A stretch of 64,000 nt of DNA from Paenibacillus hunanensis (GCF_014645615.1 NZ_BMMB01000001.1:496001-560000), one strand, 5' to 3'; counted from the first letter of the stretch, positions 27,849-37,943 are shown. Notes: generated from the sequence alone by a model not told the origin. Numbers and translations: made by a program.

Positions 27849-27915
27849 GTAGGGGATATAAAGCAAGAAACGCACGATAAGCAGCAAAGAAAACAATCAA
27901 TAAGAAAAGCGATGC

Positions 27916-27949
27916 AAAACGACTGCCATCACAAGGCAGTCGTTTTTTA
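27916..27949 (+). terminator. Terminator after HD hydrolase gene
   Basis: AAAACGACTGCC pairs perfectly with GGCAGTCGTTTT around ATCACAA, then a T-run. Confidence 0.9.
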
Positions 27950-28176
27950 TACTGTTCATTTCCATATAAAAGAACATCCCCAGCGCAGCGATAATAAGCC
28001 ATACATATGCAGCAAACAATAAAATATAACAGGTGTTACAGAAATAGCTAGATAAAGTAAGGGAATCGACAATAATCGTCAAAATACATCTAACCAAACT
28101 GAATTATGTAACCGATAAGTAGTTAAATACTTGTTTCTCCAAGTATATTGAAATATGTCCTTTGAAGGGGTTATAG

Positions 28177-30060
28177 ATGATGGTTAAAAAAATAAAAGAA
28201 GCATCAAATGCCAAAAAGGTGATTCATTTCGCAGGAACATCGATTCTGGCAACAGGGCTTGTCGCTGCACCGGGATTGACATTAGCAGATGGTAATACGT
28301 CAGGTAGCGCAGCCTCCACACCAACCTCTTATCAGATTAATCAAGGCGCGCCAGAAGTGTATCAGGGCGATTCGATTGCTTATTTTCAACAGAAGTTTTT
28401 TAAAGGACAATCCTCTACACTGACTTCGGGTGAAAGTGGCTCCGCACCCATCGCACAGAGCTTGAACTTTGTGATCAAAAGATCCGCTATCTTCGCAGGT
28501 AAAGTGCAGGCTACTGATCAGGACGCCAATGATTCGTTATCTTATCAACTCGTAAGCCAACCGGCCAACGGCACATTAACACTTGATGCACAAACTGGAG
28601 AATTCACATATATCGGCTATGAAGCAGGAACCTATACATTCGCGTATCGAGCAATCGATTCGCATAATCTAAGCTCTGAACCAGCGACGGTTACCTTTGT
28701 CGTTGAAAAAGATAAAGATAAGGACAAGGATAAAAATCAATCGTCCACAACCGTTACACCAGCGCAGCCAGAGGTACAGCCTTCACAGCCAGCTGCTCCA
28801 GCAACGAATGGCGATATTACGATCGATGCGGTACACACCGACAACAACCAGAGCCCATCCAGCAATACGAGTGGACGCACACGTGGTGTAGCAACACTGT
28901 CCGCCACAAGCACAGAGCAAAATGCCGTACTGAACGTGCTTTATGACCGTATTGCTAATACAATCAAAGAAGCTCAGCCAAAGCAAAGCATCGCGATTGA
29001 CGCGAGCATTTTGAAGGATAAACAGCAGTATCAATTGAATTTTGCAGGCAATGTTGTACAGGATCTGCTGAGCAAGCAAAATGGTCTGACGCTGCAAACT
29101 GGAGATATCAAGGTACAGCTCCCATCTTCTGTGCTGAGTCGTGTGACACAGCAGCAAAATCTGAGCACAAACGATGCAGCCACATGGACATTGACCGCGC
29201 AAAAGGTGGCAGCACCAGCCGCAACCGACTGGAACGGCACACCAATCCGTCCAGTAGTTAACACCGCATATCAGCTGAATCTTAATGTTGCTGATGCTGG
29301 CAGCAATATCTCACCAGCTACGTATGCAAATCGTTATGTGAAGCTCAGCTTCCTTGTGCCAGAAGCAACAGGCGATACCAGTAGCTATGTAGCACTTGCA
29401 ACAGATGCAGCCGGGCATACGTATACGGTACCTGTAACGTTTGATGATCAAGGGCAGGCGACTGTGCATACACTGGAAGGCAGTACCGTACAAATTGTTA
29501 AAGCCGCTGCGCCAGTAACAAGCAGTAGTTCCCCAGCGATGCAGTTACTGGAGCAAAAGCAAATTGTCCCTACAGTAGATCGTGCGCCTCAAGCTACAGA
29601 TGGCTCGTTAACCCGTGGTGAGCTTGCCCTGTATTTATCGCGTGCGCTCGGTGTGAATACAGCGACGGTTACCGGAAGCACCTTCACTGATCTAGGTACC
29701 GCTTCGGAGGAGAGCCGTGCGATCGAAGCACTGTTCAAGGCAGGCGTACTGAAGGGAATTAGCAATACGGAATTTGCACCGGATCGTGTGATCAGCAGAG
29801 AGCAGCTGGCGGTTATTTTGACTCGTGCCGCTGCGGCTTATGGACTGAGTGAAGACGGTGCTTCCGCTACAAACACAGCAACAGGTAGCTCCTCAAGCAA
29901 ATGGGCACAGGATGAATTGCAGCAGGCACTTGCACAGGGTAATGATACCGGTATCCGTTCATCAGGTAGTGCATCGTTGACTGCACAGCCGGATATGAGT
30001 GAAAGCGAAGGTGCTCAGACGCTGGTAGACTGGCTGAAAAGCACGAAGCTGGTCGACTAA
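28177..30060 (+). CDS. Secreted S-layer-homology protein with cadherin-like/Ig-like domain
   Basis: Exported protein of 627 aa. A signal peptide ends near LTLADG (about residue 38). A tandem-repeat-type beta domain at about 100-175 contains KVQATDQDANDSLSYQLV and GTLTLDAQTGEFTYIG, as in the bacterial cadherin-like/VCBS family. A KDKDKDKDKN linker follows, then a Pro/Gln/Ala-rich spacer and a large unassigned domain. An SLH module lies at about 450-570 (SLTRGELALYLSRAL; FKAGVLKGISNTEFAPDRVISREQLAVILTRA), which would bind cell-wall polysaccharide. It is probably surface-anchored. ATGATG start after GAAGGGG. Confidence 0.85.
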   Translation: MMVKKIKEASNAKKVIHFAGTSILATGLVAAPGLTLADGNTSGSAASTPTSYQINQGAPEVYQGDSIAYFQQKFFKGQSSTLTSGESGSAPIAQSLNFVIKRSAIFAGKVQATDQDANDSLSYQLVSQPANGTLTLDAQTGEFTYIGYEAGTYTFAYRAIDSHNLSSEPATVTFVVEKDKDKDKDKNQSSTTVTPAQPEVQPSQPAAPATNGDITIDAVHTDNNQSPSSNTSGRTRGVATLSATSTEQNAVLNVLYDRIANTIKEAQPKQSIAIDASILKDKQQYQLNFAGNVVQDLLSKQNGLTLQTGDIKVQLPSSVLSRVTQQQNLSTNDAATWTLTAQKVAAPAATDWNGTPIRPVVNTAYQLNLNVADAGSNISPATYANRYVKLSFLVPEATGDTSSYVALATDAAGHTYTVPVTFDDQGQATVHTLEGSTVQIVKAAAPVTSSSSPAMQLLEQKQIVPTVDRAPQATDGSLTRGELALYLSRALGVNTATVTGSTFTDLGTASEESRAIEALFKAGVLKGISNTEFAPDRVISREQLAVILTRAAAAYGLSEDGASATNTATGSSSSKWAQDELQQALAQGNDTGIRSSGSASLTAQPDMSESEGAQTLVDWLKSTKLVD

Positions 30061-30216
30061 TCGTACAGGCTTCATTTCATTATTTTGAAAGCCTGGCACT
30101 AGGTGAGTCCGGCAACAGAGCAACGCTGGAGTACCCATATTCGTAGGCTATATAAAGTGATGGGCAAGCTAGCCTGGCATAGTTATGCTTGTACAGCAGG
30201 ATCAATAGACAACAGT

Positions 30217-30256
30217 AAAAGGAGCAGAGCGTCGATTAGACGTCTGCTCCTTTTTT
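30217..30256. terminator. Terminator between SLH gene and YheCD gene
   Basis: AAAGGAGCAGAGCGTC pairs with GACGTCTGCTCCTTT (one mismatch) and a T7 run follows. The A-run on the other side may serve the minus-strand gene. Confidence 0.85.
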
Positions 30257-30278
30257 TGTGTATAAATTAGGCTAATGC

Positions 30279-32375
30279 TTACGATCGATTCACCAGCGAT
30301 ACCGCAAATGGAATCGTGTATTTGGCAACCTCGAATGGGTGGAAGGAATTGCCGATTCGATTGAAGTTCGCTTCAAACAGCCAGACATTTTGCTCCTTAT
30401 CAATACCTAGATCGATCGCCATCTCAGGAAAACGTTTATTCAAGCGTGGCTCCAGATACGTCGCAATCGCTATAGCGAGCTCGCGTACTCTGCGATCCAT
30501 ATTTCCATCAAGCGCTTCTCCATACTCTGCACTTAAAAACCAGCTCCACTTGGTGGATAAGCGTAAGGTTTGCTCATGATTCGTCACCTTACGATAGGTC
30601 GAGACGGCGATATAGGGCTGGATAAACACAACCTCCCAGCTCCCATCGACTTGCTTCATCATATGGGTGCGCAGATGAAACGGGTAGCCTTCACCCGTCG
30701 AGCTATTCACAAACCGCTGTAAAATATAGCCCTGTCCAATCGTCATCGCCACAAGCTGACGAAGCTGCTCTGCTTCGAGCGTGTGCAGATACGATTGGTC
30801 GAACACCTCATAGCTGTCCTTCAGTCGCGTAATATTAAAAATATGCTGTCCATGCGATCCCGCATCCGGCTTTAACACCGTTTCCTCATGCCGATCGATA
30901 AACGAAAGCACCTGTCCAGGCAGATGAGACTCATAAAATGGAATCAGTGCTGAACGAACATGCTCCGGTGCTTCCAGCAATAAGCGATAAATATGCATTT
31001 TGCTCATCGAGCCGCTTTTCAGCTCATGCGTAGCAGGGATATGTGTAAGTTCATTGTAAAATCGCGAATAAGCGGCAATGCCGCGCTTTTTCAACCGATC
31101 CAATAGCACATCTGGATAAGGGCATGAGTACGCGACCCATTCGGAATGTTCCCATACATAACCGAGCATACGCTGCTGTTTGTAAAAGACATCCTCAGCA
31201 CGCATCCGCACAACTATCGCGTCATGCAGACGAGCAACTGCTGAGCAAGCCTCTACAAAAATCTCTTCACTTTCCTCAGCTGACGGAATCGCCAGCAATC
31301 CGATGATCGTCTGCTCCGTATTCAGCTCAGGCACCTGCTCCAGTATATGATGCCGATGAGCAAGATAACGAGCATAGCCAATCGTATGGATCGCCCGTTC
31401 TGCTTCATGCTCTCTCGTCTGCGGAGCGGTATTGGCTTCATAGAACCACCATTTGCCAGATGGGTCTACAGCTAGATCCAGACCTAGCTCATCCAGATTG
31501 TAATCGTAAAGCTCATCAATCGCATCCGCCAGCTGAATACCGGTTGCAGGCAAGTGCTGGATCGCTTGCTCAGCGGACTCGGGTCGATAGCGGCGAAGCC
31601 AGTCTGTCCATTCTGCCGTCTGACCACCCTGCTCCAGATTGCTAGTCACACGATCCTGCTCACCATAGCGAATATAGATACGTGTAATGACAAATTCACC
31701 CTGTTCATCGCGCTGTACATGAATTCGGCAATCAAAGGGCTGACGCGCATCATTCGTGCTATCAATATAGCGCTGGACGAGAAACGTCTGCTCTCCGGTC
31801 AAGGATTGGATGAGCTGCTGCAATTCAGCTACTGAAACACGCTGTATCGTATCCTCCAAGCGCCAGATAAAGTACTGATCGTCAGTCGCTGTAATCCGTG
31901 CAATCTGCTTACCCTGACGACCGTGATCGGGCTTGAGAATCACGTCCTTTTCCTGTTCCAGCATATTCAGCAGACTTTCCATGCCTGCATAAATGATCGT
32001 AGGAATGATGAGAGAAGACCACGTAGTCGACTTCTTCAGTTCATTTTGAATGCGCAATTTACCATGAATAGAATAGGAGGTGAAGGTGACGAGGCGATTG
32101 AGCTTTTGTTCGAGAGGAGAGCGTTCATGGGGAAGCTTGGGCATTTCATTGATCACGACATCAGGAAGTGGGTGAGTTTCCACCAGCCAGTTATCCGACA
32201 GGTCTGGATTGGGAACCATCGCCTGAATAGTCAGCTGCTGCGAATTGAAGCTAGCTTCATCAAAAAGAAGCAAACGCACATCGAGCTTCCTTGCTGCTTC
32301 GACCAGAGCCTGAATACGAGTAGGTGGTACTACGTTTAACGGATGAGCCGCGTGGTAGATCCCTATGTCTGTCAT
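30279..32375 (-). CDS. Tandem YheC/YheD-type ATP-grasp protein
   Basis: Large soluble protein of 698 aa made of two related halves. Each half has a variable N-terminal part and an ATP-grasp domain. Parallel motifs are DVILKPDHGRQGKQI and TVLKPDAGSHGQHI (ATP lysines), DCRIHVQRDEQGEF and HLRTHMMKQVDGSW, and LAVDPSGKWWFYEANTAP and LGIDKEQNVWLFEANFN. Bacillus YheC and YheD are spore-coat-associated single-domain proteins, so this looks like a fusion or tandem duplication. I start it at the ATG at 32375, 7 bases after AAAGGAGG. Its ligase reaction is unknown. Confidence 0.82.
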   Translation of the reverse strand: MTDIGIYHAAHPLNVVPPTRIQALVEAARKLDVRLLLFDEASFNSQQLTIQAMVPNPDLSDNWLVETHPLPDVVINEMPKLPHERSPLEQKLNRLVTFTSYSIHGKLRIQNELKKSTTWSSLIIPTIIYAGMESLLNMLEQEKDVILKPDHGRQGKQIARITATDDQYFIWRLEDTIQRVSVAELQQLIQSLTGEQTFLVQRYIDSTNDARQPFDCRIHVQRDEQGEFVITRIYIRYGEQDRVTSNLEQGGQTAEWTDWLRRYRPESAEQAIQHLPATGIQLADAIDELYDYNLDELGLDLAVDPSGKWWFYEANTAPQTREHEAERAIHTIGYARYLAHRHHILEQVPELNTEQTIIGLLAIPSAEESEEIFVEACSAVARLHDAIVVRMRAEDVFYKQQRMLGYVWEHSEWVAYSCPYPDVLLDRLKKRGIAAYSRFYNELTHIPATHELKSGSMSKMHIYRLLLEAPEHVRSALIPFYESHLPGQVLSFIDRHEETVLKPDAGSHGQHIFNITRLKDSYEVFDQSYLHTLEAEQLRQLVAMTIGQGYILQRFVNSSTGEGYPFHLRTHMMKQVDGSWEVVFIQPYIAVSTYRKVTNHEQTLRLSTKWSWFLSAEYGEALDGNMDRRVRELAIAIATYLEPRLNKRFPEMAIDLGIDKEQNVWLFEANFNRIGNSFHPFEVAKYTIPFAVSLVNRS

Positions 32376-32524
32376 CGACATCCTCCTTTTATAAAATAGG
32401 TAGTCATAATAATAAACCATCCGGGACAGAACGTCCCGAATGGAATGTGGATCGCATGACAGATGAAATAAATATTACAGGATTCGATTGGAGCAGAATA
32501 GAGCGAGCCTATAGCAGAACTAGC

Positions 32525-33520
32525 TTACAGCGTAGCCTTGCTATCCGCAGGGAAGACAAGTCCTAGCTGCTTACGGGCTTCCTCCATCATCTCTGCGGCG
32601 ATCAGTGAGCTTTCCCAGGAAGCGATCTCCGATTGCTGACGACCCTCGGCGATCAGATCAAGAAATTCGCGAATCTCATAATACATCGGTGGCTCATATT
32701 GAGTCACATGTAGATCCTCTGTATAGCCTCCACGATACGTCATCACGATCTGATTTGGCTCGCTGATCTTATCGATACGAATGCTACCCAGCTCACCCTG
32801 AATTTCGGATGGGAGAGAGGAGTCAGTGATTTTGGAATACATCACGACCGCATCCATATCGTCGTAAGAAGCGACAATGCTACCTTCGCCATCCACACCG
32901 GATTCCAGCATTACACCGGTTGCTTTCACCGCATTGGGACGACCAAACATAACTGCTAGCGGATACAGGCAATACACACCCAGATCCATCAGTGAGCCAT
33001 TGGAAAACTCTGGACGGAACGCATTTTGTACATTGCCTTCCTTGTACGCATCATAACGGGAGGAATACTGACAATAATTCGCAAAATAGCGTCGAACCTG
33101 ACCGAGCTTTGGCAGACTTTGCTGGAGTGCACGCAGATTCGGCATCAGCACCGACTTGATCGCCTCCATCAATGTCACCCCATTGCGCTGTGCAGCCTCG
33201 ATCATCGCCTTCACTTCGGCAGTGTTGGAAGCAAGCGGCTTCTCACATAATACATGCTTACCATGATCCATACATTGAATCGCTTGCTCGGCATGCAGTG
33301 AGTTCGGGCTGGCAATATACACGGCGTCGACATGACCGCTATCCAGCATATCCTGTAGCTCGGTGAACAGATGTGGAATATCATGCTTTTGTCCAAACTG
33401 CTGTGCGCGTTCTTCTGTGCGTGAATAGAGAGCAGTCAGTTCAAAATCGTCATTACGTTTTGCGGCTTCAATAAAACGTTCTGTGATAAAGTTTGTGCCA
33501 ATAATACCAAAGCGGACCAT
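32525..33520 (-). CDS. Gfo/Idh/MocA family oxidoreductase
   Basis: NAD(P)-dependent sugar or cyclitol dehydrogenase-like protein of 331 aa. The Rossmann motif is FGIIGTNFITERF, and the family motif GKHVLCEKPLA contains the conserved Lys. The C-terminal GFO_IDH_MocA domain follows (LMDLGVYCLYPLAVMFG). It is the second gene after the methyltransferase on the same strand, 54 bases apart, so they may be co-transcribed. Substrate unknown. Confidence 0.9.
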   Translation of the reverse strand: MVRFGIIGTNFITERFIEAAKRNDDFELTALYSRTEERAQQFGQKHDIPHLFTELQDMLDSGHVDAVYIASPNSLHAEQAIQCMDHGKHVLCEKPLASNTAEVKAMIEAAQRNGVTLMEAIKSVLMPNLRALQQSLPKLGQVRRYFANYCQYSSRYDAYKEGNVQNAFRPEFSNGSLMDLGVYCLYPLAVMFGRPNAVKATGVMLESGVDGEGSIVASYDDMDAVVMYSKITDSSLPSEIQGELGSIRIDKISEPNQIVMTYRGGYTEDLHVTQYEPPMYYEIREFLDLIAEGRQQSEIASWESSLIAAEMMEEARKQLGLVFPADSKATL

Positions 33521-33574
33521 ACCATCGCCCTTTCCTAGTCAATTGATTAGAATTCATCGCTCGCTTATGATGCG

Positions 33575-34339
33575 TTAGCCTCGTTCAGCGATCAGTAAAA
33601 ATCGATCCTGTCTGACATCAAAATAGCCATGCGATGCAATATGCAAATGAATGGAGTATAGCTGCTCGATATACAGGGCAGGCTCAAATCCGGGGATTTG
33701 CCACTCAATTGCTTTTAAATAATAGATTAGAGCACCGATATCGTAGAAGCGCTGAATCGGGAATTGCTCCTGCTGGCGTATAATACGAAAACCTTGCTTC
33801 TGTAGCTGCTCTACGGCAAATGCCAGCGTCCAATGACGAAATTCATCATTATACGGCGCACCGAGTGCATCATTAATGCCTGTGCAATCCGTACCGCCAA
33901 CCTGCTGGGTGATTAATCGTGCCCCGGGCTTCATAATCCGCCATAGCTCAGCAGGATCATATGACTCATGACGATTAATAACGAGATCAAACTGACCCTC
34001 TGTAAAGGGAAGATCATCATCTCGCTCCAATGCCGCTACGGTGATGCCCAGTGGCTCCAGACGTTTGCGTGCAATCGGCACATTCGGTGTATACGCTTCT
34101 GTGGCAAATACCTGTCTGGGAAGCGGACGTAGCATCGATAGCAGCTCGCCGCCACCTGTGCCCATATCCAGCATACAGTTGGCACTCGCCATCTGGCTTG
34201 TTAATAAACTGACATAAGACCAGTCGAGTGGTTCACTGTCAATACGTCCTGTATCATGAACCCATGCAAAATCCCAGCCAGCAAAGCTCTGCTCATAATC
34301 GGCAAAATACTGTGTAAATTCAATCGGATATACACTCAT
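33575..34339 (-). CDS. Class I SAM-dependent methyltransferase
   Basis: Soluble protein of 254 aa with a Rossmann-type methyltransferase core. Motif I is MLDMGTGGGELL, the acidic end of beta-2 is in FATEAY, and FDLVINRHESYDPAELWRIMKPGARLITQQVGG covers motifs IV-V. The substrate is not evident; such proteins act on small molecules or RNA. It precedes the Gfo/Idh/MocA gene on the same strand. Confidence 0.88.
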   Translation of the reverse strand: MSVYPIEFTQYFADYEQSFAGWDFAWVHDTGRIDSEPLDWSYVSLLTSQMASANCMLDMGTGGGELLSMLRPLPRQVFATEAYTPNVPIARKRLEPLGITVAALERDDDLPFTEGQFDLVINRHESYDPAELWRIMKPGARLITQQVGGTDCTGINDALGAPYNDEFRHWTLAFAVEQLQKQGFRIIRQQEQFPIQRFYDIGALIYYLKAIEWQIPGFEPALYIEQLYSIHLHIASHGYFDVRQDRFLLIAERG

Positions 34340-34952
34340 TCAAGAAAACCCCCTGTACAAGATTGGAAAGCTACATTTTAAACGCATAGCGCGAATCGCT
34401 AGCGTTCGGGAGGTCCTCGTTGAATCGCAGCATTACCAGCTGCTGAACAGCGTTGTCATATAGGATGTGTGGAAAAAGGAAGAGCTTGCTTATGCATCAT
34501 GGTCTCTCCTGATCATCAGAATATAAACAGTTCCTGTAGATATCGTTTTCCTGCTTGTGACGAAGCCTGTCTTCCCTAAAAAGTGAAGTCGCTATTTATT
34601 ATACCTGAGTGTGCAGGCGACTGACAAAGTGTTATTTGTTAACGTTTCCTTTTTTGTTGCTATATTTCGTTATGTAGCCGGGAAATATACGCTATCTATC
34701 CATAATATTCTGGATGTCATAATCGAAATTGAAGCTTGCTGCGTATAAATAGGTACGATTGCGATTTTGCGTTAGAAAAGAAAAGCTTCTCAAGTTAGAA
34801 AGTTAGATATTGCGCATCTATTCAGCCATTTTGGACATAGTGTTATGTGAAGAGTAGTTGTAAAATAAATATACCAACCGACGTTTTAACGATAGCAAGC
34901 TGCTGGTAAGTGGGTAATAATGGAATAATGCCTGTCAGAGGAGGGAACTCAC
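34340..34952. other. Long divergent intergenic region
   Basis: About 610 bases between the methyltransferase (minus) and the cyclodeaminase (plus). A CTAGCGTTCG-type short palindrome near 34400 and AT-rich stretches are visible. No gene, RNA or repeat is supported. Confidence 0.35.
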
Positions 34953-35615
34953 ATGAAGGTAGAACAAGCGGAATTGAATACTGTTTCATGGGACGAGCCG
35001 CTTCGGCGGATCATGGAACAGCTGGCACGCTCGGAGCCTACACCGGGTGGAGGCAGTGTTGCTTCCATCGTCGCTGCACTGGGTGCGGCAATGACCTCGA
35101 TGACGGCAAACTTTTCACAGGGCGAAGGTTATGAGCAGATCCAGCAGCATGTCGCGCAGGCTCTGCAAGATATGGAATATATTTCGACTGCATGTGAATG
35201 GTTGATGGCAGAGGATATTGAAGCTTTTGGTCAGTATATCGAGGCGCTGAGTTTGCCCAAGCTCACGCCAGAGCAGCAGGAAGAACGAAGACTGACGATC
35301 TATGAGACACGAATTCAGTCGATTGATACGCCGCTACGCTTAATGGAATGCTGTCTGTACGGGATGTACAGCGCGGCACCGTTAATTGAAGTATGCAATC
35401 GTACCGTGCTATCGGATATAGGTATCGGCATCATTCTGTTTGAAGCAGCAGCCCATAGCTCCTTGTTAACAGTTAATATTAATCTGGTCACGTTAAAAGA
35501 CGATGATCTCAAGCAGGCTTATGCGGGTCATTCGAGGGTATTAATGAACAAAATTACCGATCGCAAGATGGAGCTACTGGATCAGGTGCAGCGCCGCATT
35601 CATGAAGATGCTTGA
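34953..35615 (+). CDS. Formiminotransferase-cyclodeaminase-like protein (FTCD_C)
   Basis: Soluble helical protein of 220 aa with the conserved TPGGGSVASIVAALGAAMTSMTAN motif near residues 30-50. It matches the cyclodeaminase/cyclohydrolase domain (FchA-type), which converts 5-formimino-THF to 5,10-methenyl-THF. No histidine or glycine degradation genes flank it, so the substrate is inferred only from the family. ATG 34953 follows GAGGGAAC. The gene is followed by a strong hairpin. Confidence 0.85.
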   Translation: MKVEQAELNTVSWDEPLRRIMEQLARSEPTPGGGSVASIVAALGAAMTSMTANFSQGEGYEQIQQHVAQALQDMEYISTACEWLMAEDIEAFGQYIEALSLPKLTPEQQEERRLTIYETRIQSIDTPLRLMECCLYGMYSAAPLIEVCNRTVLSDIGIGIILFEAAAHSSLLTVNINLVTLKDDDLKQAYAGHSRVLMNKITDRKMELLDQVQRRIHEDA

Positions 35616-35834
35616 AGTAGCAGATGGTGCATTCGTGATTCGGTATGATGGCTAGCTTCTATAGATTATATGCTAGTTCTCTAATTACAGGATCGATCAT
35701 CTGTATGAAATGCGAACCGAAGCCTGGACGTTAATGCGCAGCGATTGCTATCATTTTATTCAGTTGATTTTCTTGATGTCTAACGAGTATGAGGACTGCA
35801 CACACTTTTCATTAAAATAAGGCCATATGAATAG

Positions 35835-35890
35835 AAGCCGCTGATGCATCATAGCTAGTTACAATAGCTGTGATGCATCAGCGGCTTTAT
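35835..35890. terminator. Long hairpin terminator between convergent genes
   Basis: AAGCCGCTGATGCATCA (35835-35851) pairs perfectly with TGATGCATCAGCGGCTT, with TAGCTA-type inner pairing. A short T-run follows on the plus side and an A/T stretch on the other. Confidence 0.75.
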
Positions 35891-35929
35891 GTTGTAGCAG
35901 AGATCTAACAAGGCTGTATACTATCAAGC

Positions 35930-36442
35930 TTACAGCGTATTGCCAAATGCAAAATTACCTTCTAAATTGCGATAATACTCTTCATCCTTCCATTCCGGGA
36001 GCCCATCACAGCTGCTTACATACAAAATATCCTCTCCACGAATGAGCCAGCCCATGCCGTGTTCAATTTCCCAATCACAATCCATATGCAGATGGATGAT
36101 CGGTGCAGCCGTTTCTGCATTGTATTCTGCTGGAAAGGCTGGAACCTGCATGCTGAGTGGAGAGAGATATTGCAAAATATCCTCCGGTCGTTCAATCGTC
36201 GGCAGCACCTCATCCGACCACTCGCAGCAATCGATATAATAATCGTAGCTACATTGATAGAGCTGCTGTAGTACTGCTGGGCTCAATGTGTTAAATGCCT
36301 GTGCGCAGCGCTCCATATAGGTTAGTGAAACCTCTGACTCAATGCCATGCACGGGAATGGGCTTTTTAAATAAAGTGCTGTCGAAGACGGCGCTCAGACA
36401 GCCTTGTTCTTCGATAATATTTTTTAATAATGTAGACGGCAA
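35930..36442 (-). CDS. Hypothetical protein, 170 aa, downstream of speD
   Basis: TTG start at 36442, 9 bases after AAGGAG on the minus strand and 13 bases after the speD stop, so it should be co-transcribed. The C-terminal half has HLHMDCDWEIEHGMGWLIRGEDILYVSSCDG, which resembles the DUF6985-type small acidic domain (Cys/Asp-Trp-Glu, His-Gly). The N-terminal half is helical and Cys-containing. I do not assign a function. The link with spermidine synthesis is only by position. Confidence 0.75.
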   Translation of the reverse strand: MPSTLLKNIIEEQGCLSAVFDSTLFKKPIPVHGIESEVSLTYMERCAQAFNTLSPAVLQQLYQCSYDYYIDCCEWSDEVLPTIERPEDILQYLSPLSMQVPAFPAEYNAETAAPIIHLHMDCDWEIEHGMGWLIRGEDILYVSSCDGLPEWKDEEYYRNLEGNFAFGNTL

Positions 36443-36455
36443 CGCTGGTCACTCC

Positions 36456-37262
36456 TTAGCCCATGTTTTTAGCATAATAAATCTCGTTCATCTCTCGTGT
36501 CAAACGATCGGTAATATGCTGCTGTTCTTCTTCAGATAACGAATCGCTCCTATAGCCGAACAGATAGTTATCCAGATCGAATTCTTTTCGTTTACACTTC
36601 GTATGGAAAATGTTCTCTTGATAAATATTCACATCAATCATATGATACAGATCCTTCACTTCATCGGGAATAAAATTCTGAATGGAGCTAATATCGTGGT
36701 CGATAAACAGCTTGTTCCCTTTAATATCCCGTGTAAACCCTCGCACCAGATAGTCAATCGTCATAATGTCTGTATCAAACGAATGGATCATAAAGTTCAG
36801 TGCTTTGAGCGGTGAGATCTCGCCGCAGGTGGACACATCAATATCGGCACGGAATGTGCTAATGCCCTCGTCTGGATGATATTCAGGATACGTATGCACC
36901 GTAATATGACTTTTATCCAGATGGATCAGCACATGCTCAGGCAGCGGCCCGGGTGATTCCTCAAAGGAGGCATTTGGTGCTGTCTCGACAGGCTCTTCGG
37001 AGATCAGCATCGTTACGCTGGCTCCCTGTGGCTCGTAATCCTGCTTGGCAATATTCAGCACATGCGCACCGATAATATCGGACACATTGGTCAAAATTTT
37101 GCTTAATCGATCTGCATTGTATTGCTCATCAATATAAGCAATATAGGCTTCTCGTTCCTCACGTGTGCGTGTGTAGCAAATATCGTACATATTGAAGCTG
37201 AGTGATTTGGTCAGATTATTGAAGTTATGCAGTTGAATGCGCTCTTGTCTGGTCAGTCCCAT
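36456..37262 (-). CDS. speD: S-adenosylmethionine decarboxylase, E. coli SpeD type
   Basis: Makes decarboxylated SAM for spermidine synthesis. At 268 aa it is the long, class 1A enzyme of enterobacteria, not the short SpeH form common in Bacillus. The self-cleavage site is [13 protein letters not shown], with the pyruvoyl-forming Ser118. Further core motifs are [37 protein letters not shown] and [13 protein letters not shown] start it at ATG 37262, 7 bases after AGGAGGA; upstream in-frame codons lack a site. speE is not in the window. Confidence 0.95.
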   Translation of the reverse strand: MGLTRQERIQLHNFNNLTKSLSFNMYDICYTRTREEREAYIAYIDEQYNADRLSKILTNVSDIIGAHVLNIAKQDYEPQGASVTMLISEEPVETAPNASFEESPGPLPEHVLIHLDKSHITVHTYPEYHPDEGISTFRADIDVSTCGEISPLKALNFMIHSFDTDIMTIDYLVRGFTRDIKGNKLFIDHDISSIQNFIPDEVKDLYHMIDVNIYQENIFHTKCKRKEFDLDNYLFGYRSDSLSEEEQQHITDRLTREMNEIYYAKNMG

Positions 37263-37612
37263 AGCATTTCCTCCTATCATTCGATGGAATACGTAAATGT
37301 ACATGGTGATTGCAATAGACGTGGACAAGCATATCAGGCAACTCATTTGCTATACCTTTACCCGATAACCCTCTACAAAAACAATACAGGTTCATTTCGA
37401 ATCTGTCATGTTTCGCTCCTGTGTGAAGGGCAAGGTGACGGTATCAGGCTTTTAATTTATGTATAAGCGCCCGGGTAACGACAGATGGAGGCTGGCTACA
37501 GGGCAGACGAATACCCGCAACGCTGCATGACAGCCCCGCCGGGCAGAGGGCTGGCATGAGCGCTATTGCAGGACGATGCTCCAGCATGGACAACAGTACG
37601 CTATCAATATGA
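37263..37612. other. Intergenic region with GC-rich hairpin
   Basis: At 37525-37558, CATGACAGCCC pairs with GGGCTGGCATG (one mismatch) in a locally GC-rich stretch (37470-37590) unlike the AT-rich spacers around it. There is no T-run, so it is not a normal terminator. No coding frame with a ribosome site was found. Confidence 0.45.
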
Positions 37613-37909
37613 TCAGGATGGCTGAAGCTGTGAAGAACGACGCTCCTGCGCTTGATCCTGAAGACGCGATTTGTTCAGTACGGTAATACGATCGCCGTTT
37701 AGCAGCAGATACGTATCCGTACCAGTTTGAATCATCACACGCTCGCGAGTGCCATAAGGCGTTTTGAGCAGAGCGGGATGGCAATCCAGCATAGGATATT
37801 CTTGATCCAGCGTTACGTAGACAGCTTCATTCAGAGGGATCTCCAGCTTGGATTGCTGCCAATCGATGATCAGTTGATCGTCGTCACGGGCAATCTTGAT
37901 ACCAGACAT
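37613..37909 (-). CDS. SunI/YnzG-like protein
   Basis: Small protein of 98 aa. The core DQLIIDWQQSKLEIPL, then LLKTPYGTRERVMIQTG and TYLLLNGD, matches the SunI/YnzG pattern; SunI gives self-immunity to sublancin in Bacillus. There is no sublancin-type precursor or SunT/SunS gene nearby. The long hydrophobic tail-anchor of SunI is not obvious, so it may be the soluble YnzG type. I start it at the second ATG (37909), 7 bases after AAAGGAGG; the first ATG is too close to that site. Confidence 0.78.
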   Translation of the reverse strand: MSGIKIARDDDQLIIDWQQSKLEIPLNEAVYVTLDQEYPMLDCHPALLKTPYGTRERVMIQTGTDTYLLLNGDRITVLNKSRLQDQAQERRSSQLQPS

Positions 37910-37943
37910 ATCCATTCCTCCTTTGCGTAGTCACGCTGAAATA

